A stretch of DNA of 64,000 bases from Tachypleus tridentatus (lineage: Eukaryota; Arthropoda; Merostomata; Xiphosura; Limulidae), in contig NC_134827.1 of NCBI RefSeq assembly GCF_004210375.1, positions 102,223,285 to 102,287,284 on the forward strand. Direction: 5' to 3'. The notes under the pieces are model-generated. The model had not been told where the DNA came from. It saw nothing but the letters and a program-made list of their open reading frames with translations, and did no database searches. Position numbers and translations under genes: made by a program. Each line of letters begins with the position of its first letter. The stretch's first letter is position 1. Shown here piece after piece: positions 31,801-43,800 of this stretch.

Positions 31801-34800
31801 AATTAACTTGATAAAGCAAATAAATATAACTGTGATATATTACCAATGAATCATGACTATTAAAAACGTTTTAATAGAATTTATTAAGCTCAGTGAATTG
31901 TTTGTCAATCTGTTTCCACAAAATTTAAGTTTAATACCACAGACAAATTCTTAGAAATAATAAAATGTCCAGAAAGTATTCTCCACAACAGTATAGCAAG
32001 CCTCACAATACAAAAACTGCCTGTTTGACCTTGAACAGTGCACGTCCTTCCAAGCTGGCAGGCTTGAAGGACATCTTATGACCTTCTTCTGGGAGATAAG
32101 AACATTATTGGGTGAATGAAACAATCAGTTTTGCCCACCTGTACGTTTTTTTATGACTGATCAGAACACTTGCGTGAGCACTAGTTTGACAAGTCCTCTT
32201 TACCCTTGAGGTTCTCGCGTCCTGCCTCATTTCACTCTAATGACTATATTTTCTTTTTTTTAATCATGTCATAAGAAATGGCTTGGAATAATAATATCAT
32301 AGCAGTTACTTATTAAAAAATATGGGAAAATAAAAAAACAATTCATAATGACAGATCTTGACAATGTATAAAAATTTAGTTGATAGTACTAGAGAACAGA
32401 ATCTATCAGCACAATACAGACATGGGACACCCAATTTCTCTTTCTAACCTTAAAATTTTGTCAACAACCAAACATAATACTGAACTTTTTATTAAGATTA
32501 TACATGAAAACTTGTTCTGTCTGTAAATAATTTCATATTCTCTACTTAACTTAAATGGTTCATTTCTGTCATATCTTTTAATTTTCTCATGTTATATTCA
32601 AATTATTCACAATGTAACTACAAAGATTGTTTTGTAGCTAGGTTACTGATGATGGAATTGTAAGAATTCCTAAACTTTGATAAATGTTATCTATTATCAT
32701 GTTTGTGTTTAGTTTTATCATAAAGAACAATTATTATCAGAAATCCATGTCATGGCAGACTTGTGTTACATATCTTAAAAGTAGATAGGGACAGTGGGAA
32801 TCTCGTTAATCCATTCATTAATGGATTTAAATGGCAATTTCATTTAAATACAAAATTATTAGCCTAATATTAATAACCTTTCAAGTTGCTCTGGGGCCTA
32901 TTAGGCCCCACTTTTCGTAGGAGTGTTAAATTAATGGAGAGGGACAAGAGAAACTTTGTAACACCTCAAACTCAGGAATACCGTTTCCTGCTAAACACAA
33001 ATAACACTGCACAACAAAGTTTTTCCTTCTTGAACACTGTTGGGTGTTCCTTATAGAATTTTGGCTGCTGATCACGAAAATCACATCAAATTTGCCCGTC
33101 ACGTACCGTATCATCGAAATCTTCAGTTTTGTTACAATGGAAAACAATATCAGGGCAACTGGAATCCGTCAATACTTGCTGACTACTGTTGGACACTGTA
33201 ACGTGATGCACCGGACATTGAATACAGACGAAAACCAGGAGCAAAACACCTTTAGTTGTGTTGAACTTAATAGCATTATTAGAAACATGAACTCAATTAA
33301 ATACGTCATTGCCTGTAAACAGTTAACTGTCTATTTCTCAGAGTGTCTACGTGACGAAGAAAAACCAAAACTATATTTGTGCACACCCACCAGGTACCTG
33401 CCACAATCAGCAAAAACTTTTCAAAAACATTGTTGTGCAGTGTAATATAATGCTTTCGTGTTGTTACTTTTCAATATCAAAAACCAACACTGGGACTCAG
33501 GTCAGTAAAACCTTGTATAATGCACACCCATTTGTGGCAGTATAAGCAAATTTCAAAAGTAAGTTGAAGAGTAGTATTGCCATCTACATGTAAAGAACAT
33601 TAAGATGTCACAAATTATCTTACAGTAAACATGGGTAATAAAAGAAATTTTACAAAACTCCACATATCAGGTTCACCTAAATACATATCCTGTAAGGTTT
33701 GATGAAATCAGAATATAGACCATTTTGTATAGCCATGATGGACATGGGCTATCTTGTTTTATTTTATTTTGTCAGAGAAGGGGTTAAAAACACCCTGAAG
33801 TACGATGCATTTCTATTATTTATAGACCTGTTGACTTTGAATAAAAGATAACTCCTTAATCAGTTAAATGAACCAATAATTATCTTCTGCAATCAGTAAC
33901 TAATGAGGTTATTAGGGATTTAATAGCAAGAGAAAGAAGGAAGGGGTACATTATTTAACATTGTCCTTAGTACAGTCTTTGCTTCCTTAATAGTTACCCT
34001 CAACTAGTTTAAGAAAAATGATAGCCATGCCAACATCTGCCATAATATAATTATGTTAATTAAAATGAAACACAAATTTTACATTTCCACAAAAAATTAA
34101 TAGAGAAGAGTTTCAAATACTAGTAAATACGAGGTTACATACAATATCTGTAACTGAGGCAGCTCACATGAGCTTGAAATCATTTCTGATGTAACATTAG
34201 CACATTCCTAAATGTTTGAATAACATATTTTATATTTATTCCAACTGAAATATTATTATTTCTTGCTTTAAAGTCATTGATTTCTTTTAATCTTTCTGTT
34301 TATGACCTAGAGCTATGTGATTCATGGTGTTTCTTTAACAACATTACCGATTCAGAGAACTCAAAACATCTGGTTATTACCCCATCAAAATTAAGAAATG
34401 TGTTTCATTAATATTTTGCTTCTTTTGTGTAAAGTATGGGAAATACTCTCACTAATAATTAAAACAACTCAGAGGTGATAAACTTTTGCTTGGATAATGC
34501 ATACATGAATTTGTGCTGATCTATCAAAATAACTTTATTTTGTGGGGTAAGCATGGCTTATGTTTTCTTTTAGTTTAGTTTATCTTTTTCTCACTTAGCT
34601 TCATCAAACTTTAGAAAACCTCCCAAGGAAATTAAAATATTAAATAATAATTTAAGTCTTTCTTAATAAAATTAAATTCCCAAGTTTATAAAAAAAAAGA
34701 AAAGAAAAAGAAACAATCATAATGATTCAGATTTTGGTGCAACTAAATTCTGAGAGATTGATATGTACTTACCTTCCAGCTTCATCCCCATCTTCAAACA

Positions 34801-37800
34801 CTTGTTAAACCGACAAGCTGGGCACTTCTTCCTGGTGTTCATTGCTACCTGACAGTTGGCACCACGTAGACACACGTAGTTTTTTTTGTTTTGGACGGTC
34901 CTCTTAAAGAAACCTTTACAACTTTCACAAGAGAAGATGCCGTAGTGGAACCCCGAAATACGGTCCCCACAAATGGGACACGGCCCGCTCAGAAGCTGTT
35001 GCCGAGATACGCCACCTGTTGCTCCTGAATAACCCAGAGACCCTTGGGATATGTCTGTCATTAAAGACACTCTGCTGTCATCACTGCTGTTGTCTGTAGA
35101 TAATCGGTGAAGAGGTCCAGCAAAGTCACTAGCATTGGATTCATCTGAGGCACTGGATGCTATAGTTGAGGCTTTAAAAAAAAAAAAGCAGAAACACATT
35201 CTTGAAGTTCATAATTCTGTTTTGCATATTTTTCCATGTAAATATTTTTTTCTGGATGAAAATTTAGTCTAGTTAATTTTTTTTTTATAAACAACATATT
35301 AAGCCTAAAAAATGAAAAGAGCATCCATAAACTCTTACATGAACCACAAATTACTCTATCTTAGGATGTTGCTCACAGCAACTGACATCTCTAGAAAGTT
35401 AATTCAATACCATAATGGGTTAACTAAATCAAAAAATCAATTATGTTATGTTAAAAGCAAGAGATATCCTAGCAACTTAAGTACAATCATCAGACACTCT
35501 AGAACAACTAAAACATTCAGAGACCTTTGAATACTACTACATTTGGTGACCTCACAACCAACAAAACAGTCCCAAGTTCTAAGATTACTTGTCCATCAAC
35601 ATCAAAGTTATGAGCTATGGTTGAGCTATTATATATATTTCCTGGAATGTATTTAAAAAAATAAAATAAAGTGATGTTTCCACATCATCATATACTGCAA
35701 TAATTCTAGAACAACTAAAACATTCAGACACCTTTGAATACTATCACATCGAGTGACCCACAAGAAGCAAATACAATCTTAAATTTCAATATGATTTGCC
35801 TTGAGCAAAACAGTGTTCAGAAACCCTTCAAAACAATCTTCAGTGTCCTTTCAAACTTTAAACAAGACTTTATAACTTCATTGTTTAATTACAATTATGT
35901 TTAAGTTGAAAGTGATGTTTGGTTTTCAAGAAAACTTTAAACAATGGTCAGTCAGTATTGCTATAATTTGACAGTTCAGCTACAACTTTATCGTCAAACC
36001 AATATTTAGCTCTCAGCCAAACTTCAATCAATTATTATTCAATCTTATTGTGCCATAACCTTATAATTCACTTATAACTTCTTGTCGAAAGTCGACTTTA
36101 AGTTTTGCAATATACTTAGAATAATATCCGATCACCGTCACCTAGTCAACTATATTAACTGTATTGTTAATTATAAACTTATCTTTAAAAAATAGTCTCT
36201 TATTCTTCTCTATGCACTGTAACATCACCTAGCAGCATAAGCATAATATCACATTCAAACTTCCAAGCAACAAACACACAGCACTTCCTAAGTGGTTATA
36301 AACTAAACAGTTAGGGTACCTAAGCTCATTTTACTTTCATGTCACTACAGAACCCACTACCTGTCATAGCTGCTAAATCATGTTGTAATAAAACAGTACA
36401 TGTGACCTTGAAACCTAATCAGACCAGGCAAGGATATAAACATTTTCAATTATTATCAAGATATATTCAAACAGGACTGAATGTCATCTTGATCAATGTG
36501 TTACCTTGAAATCTGAACAAACAACTCTGAAAAAAAAAAACCAGCAGTAAACGGTTATCACATGAACTTGTTCTGTCACAATAACAACGGCCTTGATGAG
36601 GCAGTAATTAAATGGAAAACTGCATTTGGAAGTCCCCGTATGTATCAAGTTAATCCCACAGGTTAATAAATACATATAATCCTTCTCTAAAGATTTAAAT
36701 TATTCGTATATTGCTAATCAGTGGTGAACTCATCTTTACTTTACCTGCTGATTGGATCTCAAAACTGGACTGATGAAGAAGTGGTGAAGTGTGAGAAGTA
36801 GGTTCAGAGAAAGTACTACGATCTTCGTGGACTGGTCGTTCAAACCCTTGCTGGTTCTGGTGAAGTAATGTGGGAGATGGAGAAGCACCAAATGGGACGG
36901 GTCTGGAGAACATGGCTTCTCTTCCTTGAGTTGAAGTGGGGTTTGGCGAAAAACTCGCACTTCCATCGGGATAATGATGCCTTCCATGGTTTGGGCTCTG
37001 GCTCGGGGAGAACAAAGATACCTCCACTTTGTTGCACTTGCTCTAATGCAAACGTATAAAATTACCTAAATGTTTCATAACTGTCTTGTGAAACTAAATC
37101 CAAGAGCCTAAGTCACTTATAACCTAATGAAACTTCATTAGTATTATAAAAATGATTGCTATCACAAGACACAAGAGATTTCTGACCATAACTTCTTTAT
37201 CACATGCTGAAATGATTTAACAGACTTTAACGAAGGTGCTAAAACATATCATTTTCCACTACGTTATTTAAACAAAAAGTGACCAGATGATTTACTTCAC
37301 ATTTTATGAAAGAGTACCTCAATATAAAAGTGTTAATGTCAGTCTTGCATTATAATTCATAGACGTTTTTTTAACCCACTGCCAGTAAAGTTTCATGTGA
37401 GTTATTCTTCAAAAAGTTGTCCTTTAACTATGAGCTGAGTCACCACCAGGAAGTTATCTTCACACAACAGTTCAGGCATTATGTGATGACAAAAAACCCA
37501 CTTGAAGTATAAATATATCTCAGAACAGCTGGTGTGGGTATTAACACTTTTACCAAAATGAAGAAGAAAACAATGTTTCGACCTAAAGATGATCTAAGAA
37601 GGTCGAAACACTGTCACCTGCTATACTTTGGTAAAAGTGTTAATACCCACACTAGCCATCCTAAGACACATTTATACAGTTCAGGAGTTAGTAATTTATA
37701 ATCCACAAGGTAAACCACAATTTCAGTTACAAGGGTGTCTGTTTTATTTCTGAAAATTCTTAACTACAATCACGTATAAATTGAAAAGGAGGAAATTTGT

Positions 37801-40800
37801 TAACTTTATCTGGTAAAATAAACCCTTTACATCTTTAGGTTAATTATGGAGAAGATATTGTAACTTTGCTGAGATATATGTATTTTAGTTATTTATTAAT
37901 ATTCATACTAAATGTACTTGTTCAAAATTAAAAAGGGGGAAAAATTGTAAAAACTTGTATTAATATTGACATATTAATGTTTGCTAAATCCACAAATACT
38001 TTCCATTACCCCTCCTACCTGCTGTGGACCCTTCTGTTGCGAAGAGACTGTATGATCAGCAGTAACTCCAACTGATTGTTGGTGGAGCTCTGGACTTTTA
38101 CAGTTGAGATATGGAGCTGAGGTGAGGCCACTGGAAAGCCTATTTAATAAAGGGCTCTGAGCTGGTGACTGAGAAGACCTGGAACTACAACTACTGTTTG
38201 GACCCGGAAACACAGGACTGGGAGTTTGACTGTAAGGTCTAACTGCATGATGAACAGGACTATTGTGACCCAGAGATGGAAAAGGGGTTCTTGCTATGGG
38301 TAACAAAAACCAATCAAGTAATTCTTCCATGTTTTGTGTGTGTGCACTGGCAAGTTTGTAACATATTTGTTAATATTGACACACCAACACATATATACAA
38401 AATTATTATATAATTCAATGAAGTGATAACAGCTTTAGTCCTAGCTTCTGCAAGTTTTTTAAAGAAAAATTCCTGTCCATTTAGTTATTTTTATTATATT
38501 TTTAATTCACCTTAGAATTACAGTTAATAAGATGTTACATCTCTGAGAAAAATCAGAGAATTGACGAGTCTCGCAGGCATTTTGTTTGTAAACAAAACCT
38601 TTTGTTAACCATTTATTACATATGACAAAGCTGTCACATTTCATGAATACCCCCATAGATATTAAATTAACTATATTACTAAGAAAAACAACTAACCTAA
38701 AGTAATATATTCAAATGGAAAAGCATCATTAGCTAATACTATTAAAAACCATAACAACATTACTTGTATACCTACAATATCTTATACCTTATTTAGCAAT
38801 AAATCATAATAAATTACAGGGGATTTCAAACACAGTTTTAATTACTTGAATATTTAAAAAAACAACAATAGAAACAAAGAGAGATGAAGTTTTGTTCTCC
38901 ATTCAAGATTTTGCTTGTAATCACAACAACTCATAACAATAAAAGATAATAATGAAACGCCTGACAGATTATTTAACATTCAAGCCTTAATACTAACTAT
39001 AAAGATGTAACAAAACAAAAAGTGCATTTTCCACAAGGAAGTCCTAAAGATGTGTGGTCTTTACCATAAAACAGAGATGGAGTTGATCCAAAAGGCTGAT
39101 GAATTCTCTTGTCAACTGTATTATACACACTTGGAAGTGCAGTATAAGACTTTCTACCAGGAACCATTGTCAGTCCACCTGTATATCTGCTACAGCCCTT
39201 GTCAGTGTCAGTACGCAGTTCCATCATAGAAGACGTCTGAGTTTAGGCAAAATAAAATAAGGGGTGAGATCAGTTGTTTTAGTTGTCGTTTTATCAGTTT
39301 GTTACAAGTTAAAATATCTTAATATCTTGATATCTTAATAAATATGAATAGTAGAATTGAATGTTTTGAACAACACAAGAAATAAAGAATACTTCCAACA
39401 GCTGAAAACATGTTGTTTCTTTTCTTCCAACAGCTGAAAACATGTTGTTTCTTTTCTTCCAACAGCTGAAAACATGTTGTTTTCTTTTCTTCCAACAGCT
39501 GAAAACATGTTGTTTCTTTTCTTCCAATAGATGAAACCATGTTCTTTCTTTTCTTCCAACAGCTGAAAACATGTTGTTTCTTTTCTTCCAACAGCTGAAA
39601 ACATGTTGTTTCTTTTCTTTCAACAGCTGAAAACATGTTGTTTCTTTTCTTCCAATAGCTGAAACCATGTTGTTTCTTTTCTTCCAACAACTGAAACCAT
39701 GTTCTTTCTTTTCTTCCAACAACTGAAACCATGTTCTTTCTTTTCTTCCAATAGATGAAACCATGTTGTTTCTTTTCTTTCACGTGATAATATGATAAAC
39801 TAGCTTCGCTAAAATAGCTTTGATAACAGCATAAATACAATAATGATATATATATATATATCTAGAATGCATCTTTATTGGTATCAACATTTTACTATCA
39901 CAGCTACGTCTGGAACTAACAGTACTCTACATGTTCAGTAAAGCAGTTGGAAAATAACCGTCAGATACTCAAATATCTAAACATTTCAGATGATACTGTA
40001 AATAATATCAAACATTATTGAAATTAAACTGTTGAAGCAAATCAAACAAATAATGTTAAATAAACAATGTTTCTAAACTGACAGATGAAACAAAGTTGAA
40101 ATAAAGTACATCTTGGATGATGTTATAACTTCATAAAATAGGGAGGGGGGAGAGAAATAACATTTCCTATGTCTCAGCATAATTAAACTGTAAACACACA
40201 TTTAATTCATATCTTAATATTTTGACTGTTCTCAGAGTTCCAAGCTCTTTGTAGTTTCATAGCTTCAAAGTTTATCAACTGGGGTTTAAAATACTTTAAA
40301 AACTGCTTATAATTAACCAGAATAGTGTGTTTCATAAAGTTTAATAGATAGTATTGAGTTACCATCGTACAAGTTCAAATTATGAAAAGTCTGCTTAAGG
40401 CAACTAGATTGTTTGAGAATTCTTACTAGGAACTATAATAAAAATAACTTTAAGGAACTATAACAATACATATTACTGACAAAAAAAACAAACTACAATT
40501 ACATTTCTTATTATAGATTAAATACATATTACAGTGGATCTTAAAACCCCTTATTAATGCTGAGTCCTTGGAACGTAGATTTTTGATATCTTCAAACAAT
40601 GGAGTTGTAAGTTATTCCAATAACAAGTCCTTGATAATTAAACAAGTTTCATTATATTCTAAAATAACCTGCTTTACATATAATACATACTTAAAATTAA
40701 CCTTGTAATGTTCTTTCTATAACCACTCAACACGGCTCGCCAAAAGGACGTTTGACATTCCAAATGGTAATAATTACATGAAAACTACACCAAGTAGCAT

Positions 40801-43800
40801 GTTTTTTGTGTGTGTTCTTTGTTAATGTTTTATGGGTGTGAAAAATTAAATGCTTTGTCAACAAGTCTAAGAACTAGCTCAACAATATAGGTTCCCTGCT
40901 TCACACAGTATACTCAGTAATTATAACTCAATGCAAAGGGTTTAAATTGGCATTCGTGAATCACTATTAAACTTAATTGATTGGGTAGAAATTGAAGTTT
41001 GTTTACAGAAACTTCAGTAAAGTTACTTAAGGGCTATCTGTACTAATTCTTAAAGTTACTTAAGGGCTATCTGTACTAATTCTTAAAGTTACTTAATGGC
41101 TATCTGTACTAATTCTTAAAGTTACTTAAGGGCTATCTATACTAATTCTTAAAGTTACTTAAGGGCTATCTGTACTAATTCTTAAAGTTACTTAATGGCT
41201 ATCTGTACTAATTCTTAAAGTTACTTAAGGGCTATCTGTACTAATTCTTAAAGTTACTCAAGGGCTATCTGTACTAATTCTTAAAGTTACTTAAGGGCTA
41301 TCTGTACTAATTCTTAAAGTTACTTAATGGCTATCTGTACTAATTCTTAAAGTTACTTAAGGGCTATCTGTACTAATTCTTAAAGTTACTTAAGGGCTAT
41401 CTGTACTAATTCTTAAAGTTACTCAAGGGCTATCTGTACTAATTCTTAAAGTTACTTAAGGGCTATCTGTACTAATTCTTAAAGTTACTTAAGAGCTATC
41501 TGTACTAATTCTTAAAGTTACTTAAGGGCTATCTGTACTAATTCTTAAAGTTACTTAAGGGCTATCTGTACTAATTCTTAAGGGCTATCTGTACTAATTC
41601 TTAAGGGCTATCTGTACTAATTCTTAAAGTTACTTAAGGACTATCTGTACTAATTCTTAAGGGCTATCTGTACTAATTCTTAAAGTTACTCAAGGGCTAT
41701 CTGTACTAATTCTTAAAGTTACTCAAGGGCTATCTGTACTAATTCTTAAAGTTACTTAATGGCTATCTGTACTAATTCTTAAAGTTACTTAAGGGCTATC
41801 TGTACTAATTCTTAAAGTTACTTAAGGGCTATCTGTACTAATTCTTAAAGTTACTTAAGGGCTATCTGTACTAATTCTTAAAGTTACTCAAGGGCTATCT
41901 GTACTAATTCTTAAAGTTACTTAAGCTATCTGTACTAATTCTTAAAGTTACTCAAGGGCTATCTGTACTAATTCTTAAAATTACTTAAGGGCTATCTGTA
42001 CTAATTCTTAAAGTTACTTAAGGGCTATCTGTACTAATTCTTAAGGGCTATCTGTACTAATTCTTAAAGTTACTTAAGGGCTATCTGTACTAATTCTTAA
42101 AGTTACTTAAGGGCTATCTGTACTAATTCTTAAAGTTACTTAAGGGCTATCTGTACTAATTCTTAAGGGCTATCTGTACTAATTCTTAAAGTTACTTAAG
42201 GGCTATCTGTACTAATTCTTAAAGTTACTCAAGGGCTATCTGTACTAATTCTTAAAGTTACTTAAGGGCTATCTGTACTAATTCTTAAAGTTACTTAAGG
42301 GCTATCTGTACTAATTCTTAAGGGATATCTGTACTAATTCTTAAAGTTACTTAAGGGCTATCTGTACTAATTCTTAAAGTTACTTAAGGGCTATCTGTAC
42401 TAATTCTTAAAGTTACTCAAGGGCTATCTGTACTAATTCTTAAAGTTACTCAAGGGCTATCTGTACTAATTCTTAAAGTTACTTAAGGGCTATCTGTACT
42501 AATTCTTAAAGTTACTTAGGGCTATCTGTACTAATTCTTAAAGTTACTTAAGGGCTATCTGTACTAATTCTTAAGGGCTATCTGTACTAATTCTTAAAGT
42601 TACTTAAGGGCTATCTGTACTAATTCTTAAAGTTACTTAAGGGCTATCTGTACTAATTCTTAAAGTTACTTAATGGCTACCTGTACTAATTCTTAAGGGC
42701 TATCTGTACTAATTCTTAAAGTTACTTAAGGGCTATCTGTACTAATTCTTAAAGTTACTTAAGGGCTATCTGTACCAGCCTTTCCTAATTCTGTACTGAA
42801 ACGGAAAGCAGCTTATCAACAGTGTTTGCTGCCAAGTCTTGTCTCAACAAATTGTTAGATTTGAATGCTACCCTTATAATTAATGCACTTGTGTCCCACA
42901 CGTGCTTTTTGGCAGTGACTAGAGGCAAATGCCAGACAACAGATCCATAACACGGCCTATTAATCACTGAGTTATGCTCAATCCAGGATGAAAATATAAA
43001 CTTGGAATGTACAAGTTACATTGTTTCATACCTTATCATCTAAATACAATTGAAATAATGGAGAATTACATTAGACAGCCATAAAGCTTTGGGATGTTTA
43101 TAATATTCTGATCTATGGGACAAACTCCATTGTAAGACTACATGAAATTTTTGAAATTTGAAACAAATTAGTGATCTACAGAAAATTAAGGGATTCCTTT
43201 TGTTAAATATTGACCGATCTGTGTCCAACAGCTTCAACTATTTGACAGTTACCCATACTTTCTAGACTGAGTCATTTAATTCAATGAGCAACATGCAGTA
43301 CAGTTTTATGAACAGGGAAACTAGGAGTTAAAAGCATACTTTATGTTGTGCTATCCTAACTAAATAACCCTTTATATGTATGCATATATATCCTAGCAAT
43401 ATTGTGGGAAATCTTCCTCGGGTGTAATATATTCTTCAGGTGTACACATTTCTATGCAACACGGAAAAGCAAGTTGTTGGAGTACCAATGGTGTTCCACC
43501 TGACATTTCTTGGTGTTCATTCCATCCTCACTAGCTAGAATGTATTCCATAGATGTAAAGAAAGACAACTAAGATATGGAGAATTTAATAAACTTGGTAG
43601 TGAAAATAACCAGTCAATACCTTGCGTGTTTTATCAAACTGACTGTTCTCCTCAGCTATACACATGGGGCTTCCTGGTGGTGAAGGAGGTTCTTTATAAT
43701 AATCTGGAACACAAGTATGGCAGCTGGAGTCTGGCTCTTCACCCATCTCCTCATCTTGTTCACACTTTGCAGATCCACCATTCAAAATAACTCTCTGTTC

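Larger units (their letters stand above)
39237..43620 (-). other. Hr39 intron 1
   Basis: 4.4-kb intron dominated by two minisatellites (39392-39780; 41024-42775) and the SINE-3 remnant that borders the second. A 44-codon open frame at 43527-43393 is noted in the findings. Confidence 0.65.

Noticed and set aside
39309..39840. Minus-strand ORFs of 151-173 codons with repeated [14 protein letters not shown] peptides
   Set aside because: They come from the 32-bp minisatellite, whose period is not divisible by three; three overlapping frames give the same peptide, and the stretch lies inside an intron.
41024..42775. CRISPR-like array
   Set aside because: Units are contiguous with no unique spacers, and the surroundings are a spliced animal gene. 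It is a minisatellite.
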